19,699 bases of DNA from contig JAEXTI010000575.1 of the NCBI GenBank assembly GCA_023406965.1, positions 1 through 19,699 on the forward strand, written 5' to 3'. Made by a program: the position numbers and the translations under genes. Under the pieces are notes generated by a model. It searched no databases, had not been told where the DNA came from, and was given only the letters and a program-made list of their open reading frames with translations. The DNA is from Chloroflexota bacterium (GTDB lineage: Bacteria > Chloroflexota > Anaerolineae > Anaerolineales > Anaerolineaceae). This document shows positions 1 to 8,174 of the stretch, in pieces. Every line of letters starts with the position of its first letter. Position 1 is the first letter of the stretch.

Positions 1-590
1 TCTTCATCAAGATTTTCTTGAGCCTCTTTTCGTTCCCGATTGTCCTCATCCTTATCCAGCAATGAGTCCAGTTTATCTCGTGCCTCGCGATAGGATTTTT
101 CGGCGACCTTATAGTCATCCAGAGCGAGCTCCAGGTCGGTAGCGTTTTCCGTATTCCCCAGGGTCCAGCCAGGTACCAACAGATCATAGGCTTTTTGAGA
201 ATCCAGCATTTTCTTCTCAGCTTGCGTGGCGGTGAACATCGCATTGCGTTTCAATTGATCCAGCGCTTGCGAGGCCAGTGTTTGTTCAAGTTGAGCCGCT
301 GCCAATTCAGCCTGAACGGCTTCTGTGCCGACTAATCTGGCAAGGACGTCGCCGACAGAAACATTGTCGCCGGGCTGCACCAGCACTTCGGCAATCAGGC
401 CACCTTGTGCAAAGGACAACTCGACAAATGTGGCCGGCAGAAGCGTGCCTTCAGCAGAAATGATTGCTGGGTTTGTGCTAGCTTCGGCTGTCTGCGCCAG
501 CGCAGTTGGGGCGGGAGTTGCTCCGCAGGCGGAAAGCAGGCTCGTGAGGATGATCGACACGACAAGTAGGGTAAGAGAGGTCTTTTTCAT
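1..590 (-). CDS. HlyD/MacA-like membrane fusion lipoprotein (partial, C-terminus beyond left edge)
   Basis: This is the periplasm- or surface-side adaptor subunit of a MacAB-type ABC export system. Only the N-terminal 196 residues lie in the window, and the frame is still open at base 1. The ATG at 588-590 is preceded by AAAGGAGCTCATT, a good Shine-Dalgarno site. The protein starts MKKTSLTLLVV and has a lipobox, LLSAC at about residues 18-22, so it should be a lipoprotein. Residues ~40-95 look like the first half of a biotinyl-lipoyl domain (EGTLLPATFVELSF, then VQPGDNVSVGDVLARL). From ~95 onward there is a charged, heptad-like helical hairpin (AAAQLEQTLASQALDQLKRN and a later KSYREARDKL segment), as expected for this family. 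It lies 33 bp downstream of the FtsX-like permease on the same strand, consistent with one operon. The family is fairly certain; the exported substrate is unknown. Confidence 0.85.
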   Translation of the reverse strand, partial: MKKTSLTLLVVSIILTSLLSACGATPAPTALAQTAEASTNPAIISAEGTLLPATFVELSFAQGGLIAEVLVQPGDNVSVGDVLARLVGTEAVQAELAAAQLEQTLASQALDQLKRNAMFTATQAEKKMLDSQKAYDLLVPGWTLGNTENATDLELALDDYKVAEKSYREARDKLDSLLDKDEDNRERKEAQENLDE

Positions 591-623
591 AATGAGCTCC
601 TTTGACTTCTTCAATTTGTAAGG

Positions 624-3008
624 CTATTCATAAGCCAGCACTTCCGTAACCGTCAGGCGCACGGCGCGCAGAGCAGGGAAAACGCTGGCTACGATTGAGA
701 TGATGATGACCAGGGCTGCCCAGATGGCGATGCCACCAGGGGCGACCACGGCAGGTAGGGGGTAATCCATGAAAGATAAGCCAATGGTGCGAGCCAGAAG
801 GGCTCCCAGCGGGTAGCTGAGGACGATACTGAGCGCCCAGCTAATCGAGCCGATCAAGAGGCCTTCGAGGATCACGATCCTAAAGACGGCAGCGCTGGAG
901 GCACCGTATGCGCGCATGACTCCAATCTCGCGGGTGCGTTCGATGACATTCAAGCTCATGGTTCCAGCCAATCCCAGCCCGCCGACCGTTGCCAGAATTA
1001 GGGTCATGACCATCAGCAAGGCGACAATAATGCCAAATGCGGCATTGATTTCTTCGCGCTCCTCGGAGATCAGGAAGTTAGAAATTACTTCGATGTCTGC
1101 CTGGTCAAAGCGTGTTTCGATGGCACTGGAGATGGCTCTTTGATCCGCAGTTGTGCCGGGAGGAAAGGTGAGGATGACCGTATTAGCCCGGTTGGGTTCC
1201 CGGACATGGCGAGCGTAGGTGTCATACTCGATGATCGAGAAGTACCCGATGGTGCTATTGCCCATCATGTTCACGATTCCGACAATCGTGTAGGGTACCT
1301 CGCGGCCCTCAATTTTTACAGACATCTGACTACCCAGGCTTAATTCCGGTTCGGCAGCGAGCAGACCCGGGCTGACCAGGATAGCGTTTGTATCCCCGGG
1401 TAGCAGGCCGCGCCCGGCGATGATGGGCGGGTCAAGGAGCTGGGTGCCTGCCGGGGGGGCCATTAAGTATAAGTTATCGCTTTCAGTTCCATCCGGGCGA
1501 ACATACCGCGCCAGGGTGAAACCCCACCCCTCGGCCTCCATAACGCCTGGTACGGCTTTCGCTTCGGATATTAGTTTCTCCACAGGAGCATGTCCTTCGA
1601 TAACCAACCAGGCATCGTATTGCCAGAAATCGAACATCTCATTTAAGGCATCATTCAATGCGGTTTGCAAGTTGATGATCGCCATAAATACAGCCCCGGC
1701 AAAAACCAACGTAGTCAAAGAAAGGATCAGGCGGCTGCGCTTGCGGAAAGGGTTGCGCAGGGCTAGCAAAGTTGCGCGAGTCAAACGGGGGATTCCGGAA
1801 AGGATGCGGTCCATAATCCCGGCGCCTGACCAGACCTGGCTGATGCCGTATTCGCTTAACACTTGAGCAGGTGAAACCTGTGTGCCGGTCAGGATGGCTG
1901 GGGCGGCTGCGATGATAGGAATGATCAGGCCGACACCGAGTTGAAGGAGTAAGCCCTGCAAGGTGAAGTGCACGATCGGTGGGTCGAAATTGATCATCTC
2001 GGCGATAAAGCTGCACAAAGCGCCTGCTCCCAGGAAGCTGAAGGGAACAGCAATCAGGCAGGCGACGGCGCCAAGGAAGATGACCATACAGAAGTACATG
2101 CCGATGATCTGTCCAGATCGGGCCCCCACGGCTTTCATGATCCCGATTTGACGTTCTTGCTGCGCAATGAGCGCGGAGATGATGTTGATCACTAGCAGCG
2201 CGCTGAGCCCCATCGCCATGACGGCAATCAATCCGAGTAAAAGTAGTACGGTGGTGATTATGTAGTTGAGCGGGTGCTCTCCTTTGTTGGGGAGAGTCTT
2301 TTGATACACGGGCAGCCCCTGGCCCTCGATGCGATTGGCAACTTTGTCTGCCAGGGTCGAAACCTGGGAAGAGTCAGACGACTTCAGATATAACTCGTTG
2401 TAGCCCTCTGCTACGCCCATCCAGCGCAAGGTATCCATGCTAACATAGCCATACAGCCAGCCTTCGATGACGGGTGGAATGCGGTACAGGTCGTGGGCGC
2501 GCCCGGTCACCGTCAGCCGGAATAGGCGCCCGTCGGGTGTTTTGACGAGGAGTTCGTCTCCGGCTTTTAAACCGAGTTGATTCAGGGTGGCGCGCTCCAG
2601 GAGCACTTGGCCTTTTTCGGGGGGCCAAACGCCTTCTTGCGGGCGAATATAAAGCAGGCGTTGATCATCGTAATCATTCAACGCGTAGAGGGTCAGGTCT
2701 CGCCAGGTATCTCCGCTGCCGTCCAGGGAGAGTCGCAAGGCCAACGAGCGGCGCCCTTCGGCTTGATCGATACCCCGAATATGTCGGATGCTTTCAACGA
2801 AATCTTCGTCCAGGCTTGGCTCGGTCAGAAGAATGGCATCGGCGGGTTGAATGGCAGCGTATTGGCTGTCGAGAGATTCGGTCAATGCCTGCTGCGCAGC
2901 GGCAATCATGCCGACGGCGAACACGCCAACGGCGATGGAGAGAATCACGAGTGTCGTGCGAGAGCGGTTGTTCCACAGGTCGCGGAGGACTTTGATCCAG
3001 CGAGTCAT
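624..3008 (-). CDS. FtsX-like ABC transporter permease (two-module, MacB/LolE superfamily)
   Basis: This 794-residue permease is the membrane subunit of the export system. An N-terminal TM helix at ~18-38 is followed by a large extracytoplasmic MacB-PCD-like domain (~40-245) and three TM helices (~250-375). A second copy of the layout follows: a TM at ~426-447, a second soluble domain, then three TM helices near the C-terminus. Each FtsX half carries the typical cytoplasmic signature, QERQIGIMKAVGA at ~284-296 and ERTREIGVMRAYGAS in the second half. The ATG overlaps the TGA of the upstream ATPase gene (ATGA, 3005-3008) and has an AAAGGAGG Shine-Dalgarno, so translation is probably coupled. 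The eight-TM tandem form is usual for two-domain permeases in Gram-positive and Chloroflexota genomes, whereas MacB itself has four TMs and a fused ATPase. Substrate cannot be inferred. Confidence 0.92.
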   Translation of the reverse strand: MTRWIKVLRDLWNNRSRTTLVILSIAVGVFAVGMIAAAQQALTESLDSQYAAIQPADAILLTEPSLDEDFVESIRHIRGIDQAEGRRSLALRLSLDGSGDTWRDLTLYALNDYDDQRLLYIRPQEGVWPPEKGQVLLERATLNQLGLKAGDELLVKTPDGRLFRLTVTGRAHDLYRIPPVIEGWLYGYVSMDTLRWMGVAEGYNELYLKSSDSSQVSTLADKVANRIEGQGLPVYQKTLPNKGEHPLNYIITTVLLLLGLIAVMAMGLSALLVINIISALIAQQERQIGIMKAVGARSGQIIGMYFCMVIFLGAVACLIAVPFSFLGAGALCSFIAEMINFDPPIVHFTLQGLLLQLGVGLIIPIIAAAPAILTGTQVSPAQVLSEYGISQVWSGAGIMDRILSGIPRLTRATLLALRNPFRKRSRLILSLTTLVFAGAVFMAIINLQTALNDALNEMFDFWQYDAWLVIEGHAPVEKLISEAKAVPGVMEAEGWGFTLARYVRPDGTESDNLYLMAPPAGTQLLDPPIIAGRGLLPGDTNAILVSPGLLAAEPELSLGSQMSVKIEGREVPYTIVGIVNMMGNSTIGYFSIIEYDTYARHVREPNRANTVILTFPPGTTADQRAISSAIETRFDQADIEVISNFLISEEREEINAAFGIIVALLMVMTLILATVGGLGLAGTMSLNVIERTREIGVMRAYGASSAAVFRIVILEGLLIGSISWALSIVLSYPLGALLARTIGLSFMDYPLPAVVAPGGIAIWAALVIIISIVASVFPALRAVRLTVTEVLAYE

Positions 3009-3709
3009 AGACCTCCTTTTCCATTACCGTTCACGTCGTTGATGATTTCACCGTCTGCAATGTGGAGCTGACGCCCAGCCCGGCGAGCCAGGTCGGGGTC
3101 ATGGGTCACCATGAGCACCGTCTTGCCAAGCCCGGCTAACCGTTCGAACAGAGAAAACACTGAGCCGGCGGTCTTTGAGTCGAGGTTGCCGGTGGGCTCA
3201 TCGGCAGCCAGGATGGGCGGGTCGGTGGCCAGGGCGCGGGCAATGGCAACTCGCTGTTGCTGACCTCCGGAGAGCCGCGCAGGAAGCTTGGACGCGTGCG
3301 ATTCCATTTCCATCAAGCTTAATAGCTCCATAGCTCGTTCGCGACGCTGGCTAGACGGCGGCGTGGCGCAAAAATCCATAGGCAACATAACATTCTCCAC
3401 GGCGGTGAGTGTTGGTAAAAGTTGGAAAAACTGGAATACGACGCCAATGGTTCTCCCGCGCCAGGCAGCCAGACGATTTTCACCCAGCTTTTCGACCATC
3501 GTGCCGCCGATCAAGACCTCACCCTGGGTGGGGCGGTCGAGTCCTGTGATCATGTTGATCAAGGTTGTTTTTCCGCTACCGGATTTTCCGACGATGGCGA
3601 CGAACTCACCCGTTTCTACGTTGAGATTTATTCTCTGAAGGGCCTGAAATTCACCGGCGTCAGTACGATAAGTCTTTGTGACGTTATTCAGGTGGATTAG
3701 CGTGTTCAC
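3005..3709 (-). CDS. ABC transporter ATP-binding protein (MacB/LolD family)
   Basis: This 234-residue ATPase energises the adjacent permease. All nucleotide-binding motifs are present: Walker [10 protein letters not shown] (41-49), Q-loop VFQFFQ (91-96), signature [15 protein letters not shown] (146-160), Walker B ILAADEP (166-172) and the switch histidine in VTHD (His203). The length and the DEPTGNLDS motif are typical of the LolD/MacB/DevA ATPase family. The start is a GTG at 3707-3709 preceded by AAAAGGAGCATT, a strong Shine-Dalgarno that supports this choice over any downstream ATG. It is the first gene of a three-gene minus-strand operon with the permease and adaptor. The preceding regulator gene is separated by a terminator-like hairpin. 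Confidence 0.95.
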   Translation of the reverse strand: MNTLIHLNNVTKTYRTDAGEFQALQRINLNVETGEFVAIVGKSGSGKTTLINMITGLDRPTQGEVLIGGTMVEKLGENRLAAWRGRTIGVVFQFFQLLPTLTAVENVMLPMDFCATPPSSQRRERAMELLSLMEMESHASKLPARLSGGQQQRVAIARALATDPPILAADEPTGNLDSKTAGSVFSLFERLAGLGKTVLMVTHDPDLARRAGRQLHIADGEIINDVNGNGKGGL

Positions 3710-3749
3710 AATGCTCCTTTTGGCGAGCCGTTTCCTCTCACGCGGATCG

Positions 3750-3802
3750 GAATCAAAACTCCCCGGCTGTATCTGTTCTCAAAAGGATACACTGCGGGGA
3801 GT
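3750..3802 (-). terminator. Terminator-like hairpin after the MalT-like regulator gene
   Basis: ACTCCCC (3758-3764) pairs with GGGGAGT (3796-3802), and inside it TGTATC (3768-3773) pairs with GATACA (3786-3791). There is a small internal asymmetry and a 12-nt loop. Read on the minus strand, the stem is followed by TTTTGATT. It sits about 40 bp after the regulator stop and before the ABC ATPase start, so it probably ends the regulator transcript. The T-tract is short and interrupted, so termination strength is uncertain. Confidence 0.6.
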
Positions 3803-3841
3803 AGGTTGTCGGCACTCAAAAGGAGTAGAAAAGAGGTATTT

Positions 3842-6526
3842 TTAGTGGATCCAGCCTTTCTGTTTTGCCAGCATCACTGCCTGGGTCCGGTTGGCGACGC
3901 TCATTTTACTGAGTATGTTGGCGACGTGCTTTTTTACGGTGTTCAGTGTGAGCACACGCAGTTCGGCTATTTCCTGGTTGCTTAAACCGTCGGCCAGTAA
4001 AGCTAAAATATCCAATTCGCGTCGAGTGAGGGGCAGGTTGTTTGCAGACCGGGTTTCCGGCAGCGCTTCAGCAGTCTCCATGAGTTGGGTTAAAAAATTA
4101 GTATAGGTTGCTGGCGCGTCCAGTTTCGAGCGGTATTTCTTGATTAGAGTAAATAACGGGAGACCCTCATCGACGATTGCGCGTATATAACCGCATTGAG
4201 CGCCCAGGGTTACTGCCTGATTGAGCACCTGGGCTGACTGATTCGACTTGCCGGCCGCGTCTAGTGCAAGGGCCGCGAGGATGTTCGCTTCTAAAAGTGC
4301 GGAGGTGCGCTCACGGGATTCCATGTCGAGACGCAGGTTTTGAATCTCGGTATAAATTGCTGCTGGGTTACGCTGCCCACGGAGCAAATCGGCTCTTAAA
4401 AGGGCTAGTATGGCTATGTCTCGTAGATGGGGATACATACGAGGAACAGATTCCTGTATCCGGTGCAGTTTTATCCAACGATCGGCGGACGCCAGATCTT
4501 TTTGCATCAGATAGGCACGGATACGGTGCACGTTGACAAAAGTGTCGTCCATGAGAGAGACCGTGTTTTCGGCGGTCCGGGCAGCACAATCGAAGTAAGC
4601 CAGGCAAGCCGCCCAGTTTTGTCGCCCTACCTCCAGGTGCGCCAGGGTAAGCCAGCCGTCCATGCTGGCCATTGGTTGCCAAATTTGACAATATTCGACG
4701 CCCTGGTTAGCACAGGCTACGGCCTCATCGAGCCGGTTGAGTTCGCGTAACAGGTCGGCGTAACTGACGAGTGGCATTCCTTGGATGGGGGAGTGCTCAC
4801 CAACGGTTTCCTGGGTGTAGCGAATGGTTCGTTGAAAAATTCGCTCTGCCTTCTCCAGTTCACCGTGGATTTGGAGCTGTTCGCCCAACTGCGTGCCAGC
4901 GGCGATCATCACCAGATGGTTGTCCAGCTTCTCAGACAGGCGGACAGCTTCAGATAGCGAGTCAATGGCCAGGGCAGTTTCGCCTTGGATGACATGGGTG
5001 AGTCCCTGGTTGAAATGAAGTAAATTGTGTAGAAAGTCATCCTGCTCGGCAAGCAAGACGAAGGCTTCATTGAAGTCGTCAATTGAAGGGCTATTACCTT
5101 GAAATGCCCCCATAAGAATGCGCAGTGACAGAAGTTCACCTCGTAAGATGTTTCCATCTTCTCCGACCGGTATTTGCGGTTCGGCTAGCCTGATAGCCTC
5201 TTCTGCCATACCCATGTCAAATAAAATCACACCAGACCAGCCTTTGGCGAAAGCCAGCCGAGGGCGATTGGAGATCGTCCCGTCGGGCAGCCGCTCCAAC
5301 CAATATAAAAGCCGGGCTTGCTCGCCGTGGATGAGCAACTCGCGGTAAATGGTTTCAATCAGAGTGGCAGCCCGATCGTGATCACCTATTCTGAAGGCCA
5401 GACTGATTGCATCTTCGATCAGTCCATTCTGTTCTAACCAGGAACTGGCTGCCCGAAGGAGTGGAACGAATGGCAAGGTTGCGGCCTGGCGGCGCAGAAA
5501 ATCGGTGAACAACGAATGGTAGCGAAACCAATCGCCCTTGGCATTGAGCGGTACCAGGAATAAATTCGCGCGTTCTATGTGGATCAGAGTTTCGGCTGGG
5601 GACATCCCCGGTTGAGTATCCTCGGAGAGGTCGATGGCTTCACGGATAGTTAAAAATTCAGGAGTTGAGTACAAAAACTCGCATAACGATAAGCAGAAAC
5701 GATCCAGCAGTGCGGTTATCAGGAGAAAAGTCTGTGTATAAGGCGATTCGCGGGAAAAGACCTCGCCGGCCAGATAGTCGAATATATGAGCCTGGCCAGC
5801 AGGCAGACTCCAATGTTCGGGTTGGCGGGCAAGGGTCATTCCGGCTAATTGCAAGCCGACCGCCCAACCTTCTGTTGATTGGCTCAACCCGTTGATCTGC
5901 CCAGGGGTAGGGTTAGCTCCTAGCACATCCTCGAGAAATCTTCGGATCTCTTGTTCGGTGAAGCGCAGGTCGGCGGCGGTAATATCCACAACCTGATCTG
6001 TGGCTCGCAAGCGAGGTAGGTTGAGCTTTGGTGAGGCGCGGCTTATCACAACTAAGTGCAAGCAAGGTGGACGATTTTTGAGTATGAAATCAATGATGTA
6101 GTCAATTTCAGGCTCGTCGCATGCGTGAAAGTCGTCCAGAATGACAGAAAAATCAAAAGGAATTTGGCTGAGGTCGTTTATAAAAGTTGAGAGGATGACC
6201 TCCAGCGGGATTCTTTGCCCACTGTGCATTAATGCGAGCGCTGATTGCCCGGCATACTCCTGAACGGATTGTACTGCTTGAATAAGATAAGAAAGGAAGC
6301 GTTCGGGGGCCTGATCGTCTGCATCCAGAGATAACCATGCGCACGGGTGAAGCGAGGTGTGCGCCCAGTCGACAGCCAGGGTGGTTTTGCCAGAACCTGC
6401 AGGCGCGACCACCAGCGTGAGAGCCCGCAGCCAACCTTCCTCCATCTGATCCAACAGGCGAGAACGCTGTACTCGCTTTGGGCGGGCTGGGGGAAGTATG
6501 GTTTTAGTGCGCAGCAATTGGAGCAT
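3842..6526 (-). CDS. MalT-like LuxR-family ATP-dependent transcriptional regulator
   Basis: This 894-residue protein has the STAND/MalT architecture. An N-terminal NTPase has Walker A APAGSGKTT (41-49) and Walker B SVILDDFH (~127-134). A long helical, TPR-like sensor region follows (~330-820). The C-terminal LuxR helix-turn-helix (~834-894) contains LTRRELDILALLADGLSNQE and NTVKKHVANILSKM. In characterised relatives such as E. coli MalT, inducer and ATP binding drive oligomerisation and promoter activation. The start is placed at the ATG at 6524-6526 because MLQLLRTKTILPPARP is the usual opening of this family. An upstream in-frame TTG at 6610 would add 28 residues without support. There is no Shine-Dalgarno before the ATG, but a TATAAT lies six bases upstream. 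Neighbouring sugar genes suggest a carbohydrate signal; the target promoters are unknown. Confidence 0.9.
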   Translation of the reverse strand: MLQLLRTKTILPPARPKRVQRSRLLDQMEEGWLRALTLVVAPAGSGKTTLAVDWAHTSLHPCAWLSLDADDQAPERFLSYLIQAVQSVQEYAGQSALALMHSGQRIPLEVILSTFINDLSQIPFDFSVILDDFHACDEPEIDYIIDFILKNRPPCLHLVVISRASPKLNLPRLRATDQVVDITAADLRFTEQEIRRFLEDVLGANPTPGQINGLSQSTEGWAVGLQLAGMTLARQPEHWSLPAGQAHIFDYLAGEVFSRESPYTQTFLLITALLDRFCLSLCEFLYSTPEFLTIREAIDLSEDTQPGMSPAETLIHIERANLFLVPLNAKGDWFRYHSLFTDFLRRQAATLPFVPLLRAASSWLEQNGLIEDAISLAFRIGDHDRAATLIETIYRELLIHGEQARLLYWLERLPDGTISNRPRLAFAKGWSGVILFDMGMAEEAIRLAEPQIPVGEDGNILRGELLSLRILMGAFQGNSPSIDDFNEAFVLLAEQDDFLHNLLHFNQGLTHVIQGETALAIDSLSEAVRLSEKLDNHLVMIAAGTQLGEQLQIHGELEKAERIFQRTIRYTQETVGEHSPIQGMPLVSYADLLRELNRLDEAVACANQGVEYCQIWQPMASMDGWLTLAHLEVGRQNWAACLAYFDCAARTAENTVSLMDDTFVNVHRIRAYLMQKDLASADRWIKLHRIQESVPRMYPHLRDIAILALLRADLLRGQRNPAAIYTEIQNLRLDMESRERTSALLEANILAALALDAAGKSNQSAQVLNQAVTLGAQCGYIRAIVDEGLPLFTLIKKYRSKLDAPATYTNFLTQLMETAEALPETRSANNLPLTRRELDILALLADGLSNQEIAELRVLTLNTVKKHVANILSKMSVANRTQAVMLAKQKGWIH

Positions 6527-6532
6527 ATAAAG

Positions 6533-6538
6533 ATTATA
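6533..6538 (-). promoter_or_regulatory. Candidate -10 element giving a leaderless regulator mRNA
   Basis: A perfect TATAAT on the minus strand ends six bases before the ATG at 6526. Transcription would therefore be expected to start at or next to the A of the start codon. No Shine-Dalgarno lies upstream of this ATG, which fits a leaderless transcript. A -35 box is not convincing: AGTTCG lies at 17-bp spacing. Confidence 0.45.
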
Positions 6539-6727
6539 TCCCAACAGCAGATTGGCGAACTGATCTATGGTCACTCTTGTCCGCTCGCTCTTTTTGCTGC
6601 TTATAGACAAACCTTGGCTTTTGGCCAGTCGCCGAAAGGTTCTTGATCTCAGTCCGGTCCGATTAAATTTGACCCCTCCATCAAGCCCAAAATCGATGCG
6701 GCCGTTTCTCCTTGCGTTAACTGAGCT

Positions 6728-7918
6728 CTACGATGCTTTCTTCACCTGAGTAAGACAGATTAATCCAAACAGCGCCAGCACTGCCCAGAAGGCGAACGGC
6801 GCGCTGGGGTTCCAGGAAGCCAGGCTGTTCCCAATTGGGGGCGCAAAGGTTGAGCCTATGGCGCTAAGGGCCATTGTTAATCCGGTGGCGGTACCGGCAT
6901 ATACGCTGCCTACGCCGCGGGTTTCCATGACCATTGTAAAGAAAATAGCCATAGCGGCATCGCGGGCAAAACCTGCGATGAACACAGCTACCCAAACCAG
7001 GTTGCCACTCACAATGGTTAATAATCCCGTACCCACAGAAATCATCAAAGCAGCGGTGATCAGAAAGCGCCTGCGTGAACCGAGGCGGTCGGACCAGAGG
7101 GCAATGGGCAGGACGAACAACAGGCTAACCGAGTGAAACAGTGTCAACGCACTGTCCGCCAAGGCTCCTTCCCAGCCGGCGGAGCGTAAATACAAAGGCA
7201 GGTATCCGAGCAATCCCTGGACACAGCCGCCAAAACCCAATAGGGCGAATCCCAACAGCCAAATGTTTTTGATCTGGACAACCGCTCGGATGGAAGTTTT
7301 GATGGGCACCCGTGAAACAGCCCCGGCGGCCGTTTGTTTTTGAGGGGGGGGAGGGCACAGCAGCCAGGGGACACTGAACAATGCCCCGCAGATGCCGTAG
7401 ACAATCAACACATTACGCCAACCGCCTAAAAGTGGGGAGAACACGGTCGCGCTGAGCATGGCCCCGAGCATGAATCCAAGGGCCATTCCCATGGATAGAA
7501 CTCCATTTGCCAGACCGAGTTGGCGTGACGGAAACCACTGTCCGGCGGTTTTGATCGTGTTCATAGACAGCATAGGGGCAAGCGCGCCGATGAGCAAGAC
7601 CAAAAGAACCATTGTGGCAAAGTCGTTGGCGAAGCCGCGAGCCGCGCCAAAGGCGCCTACCAGTAAGCTGCCCACAGCCAGGATGGGTTTGGCGCCAATT
7701 TTATCGCCTGCTGCGCCACCAACCAGAGCGGTCAAGATCATGGGGAACGAGCCGATGCCCCACACCACGCCTACCTGGACCAGATTGAGGTTCAAGCTCT
7801 GCGCGATTTCGTCGGCCAGAACAGACATCCCCATAGAAGGTATCGCCAGGGTGACCATGTTGGTCAGCACAGAAAGCGCCAGGATGATCCATTTGGTGTG
7901 GTTGTTTTGCTCAAACAT
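6728..7918 (-). CDS. Major facilitator superfamily transporter
   Basis: This is a 12-TM secondary transporter of about 396 residues. The start is taken as the ATG at 7916-7918 (MFEQNNHTKWIILALSVL), directly before the first TM helix. A GTG-initiated extension to 8059 would add 47 residues of polar sequence with no family resemblance. The loop between TM2 and TM3 carries the MFS signature region GGAAGDKIGAKPIL, and the equivalent loop in the second half reads LWSDRLGSRRR. TM5 follows WFPSRQLGLANGV, a pattern common in anion and organic-acid MFS carriers, but the substrate cannot be assigned. It diverges from the FGGY kinase gene across a 256-bp region and runs in the same direction as the downstream regulator, about 200 bp away. 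It may import a substrate for the adjacent sugar genes; that is context inference only. Confidence 0.85.
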   Translation of the reverse strand: MFEQNNHTKWIILALSVLTNMVTLAIPSMGMSVLADEIAQSLNLNLVQVGVVWGIGSFPMILTALVGGAAGDKIGAKPILAVGSLLVGAFGAARGFANDFATMVLLVLLIGALAPMLSMNTIKTAGQWFPSRQLGLANGVLSMGMALGFMLGAMLSATVFSPLLGGWRNVLIVYGICGALFSVPWLLCPPPPQKQTAAGAVSRVPIKTSIRAVVQIKNIWLLGFALLGFGGCVQGLLGYLPLYLRSAGWEGALADSALTLFHSVSLLFVLPIALWSDRLGSRRRFLITAALMISVGTGLLTIVSGNLVWVAVFIAGFARDAAMAIFFTMVMETRGVGSVYAGTATGLTMALSAIGSTFAPPIGNSLASWNPSAPFAFWAVLALFGLICLTQVKKAS

Positions 7919-8174
7919 AGGCGCTAATTTTACTCGATGCATGCCGAATTCAAAAAGTGTAAACCTGGGCTGACTGGGAATCGACGTGGTGTTTTGGTAT
8001 AGTAAAGGGTGACGAAATTGTCTCATTTTTGAAAACACGGATTTCTCCGTGCCCTCCACAATGAAACATTCTTTTATAACTACTCAGGCCTTGGTAGGAA
8101 AGTCCCGAGTTCTTGGTGGTTGGTGGGGGAAATCCCAACCAACTACCAAAAATAAGGTATATCGAAAAAAGCTT
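7919..8174. promoter_or_regulatory. Divergent control region between MFS transporter and sugar kinase
   Basis: This 256-bp gene-free stretch separates two divergent start codons, so it must hold promoters in both directions. On the minus side, TTGAAT (7948-7953) and TAAAAT (7927-7932) with 15-bp spacing lie just before the MFS ATG. On the plus side, TATATC (8158-8163) lies 11 bases before the kinase ATG and TATAGT (7998-8003) lies further upstream. Neither start has a Shine-Dalgarno. A small perfect stem CACGGA/TCCGTG with a 4-nt loop occupies 8036-8051, and a larger imperfect palindrome occupies 8113-8149. All promoter assignments are weak matches. Confidence 0.4.
8113..8149 (+). promoter_or_regulatory. 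Long inverted repeat upstream of the sugar kinase gene
   Basis: TTGGTGGTTGGTGGG (8113-8127) pairs with CCCAACCAACTACCAA (8134-8149). This gives 15 pairs with one G-T pair, one bulged A (8137) and a 6-nt loop GGAAAT. The left arm is itself a tandem TTGGTGG repeat. It ends 25 bp before the kinase ATG. If TATATC at 8158-8163 is the -10 box, the right arm would cover the -35 position, which suggests a DNA operator. There is no following T-run, so it is not a normal terminator. An RNA leader hairpin is the alternative. Confidence 0.5.

Noticed and set aside
6527..6610. N-terminal extension of the MalT-like regulator from a TTG at 6610
   Set aside because: The family normally begins at MLQLLRTK. 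The extension has no matching sequence, a weak start codon, and would cover the likely -10 element.
8036..8051. Short CACGGA/TCCGTG hairpin with T-run on the minus strand as a terminator
   Set aside because: The stem has only six pairs and lies inside a divergent promoter region with no gene ending nearby on the minus strand, so a terminator role is not supported.
7919..8059. N-terminal extension of the MFS transporter from a GTG at 8059
   Set aside because: The extra 47 residues are polar and unlike MFS N-termini. The ATG at 7918 sits directly before the first TM helix.
8100..8174. Riboswitch or T-box in front of the sugar kinase
   Set aside because: The only structure is one hairpin. No known conserved riboswitch core was recognised, and the leader would be very short if TATATC is the -10.
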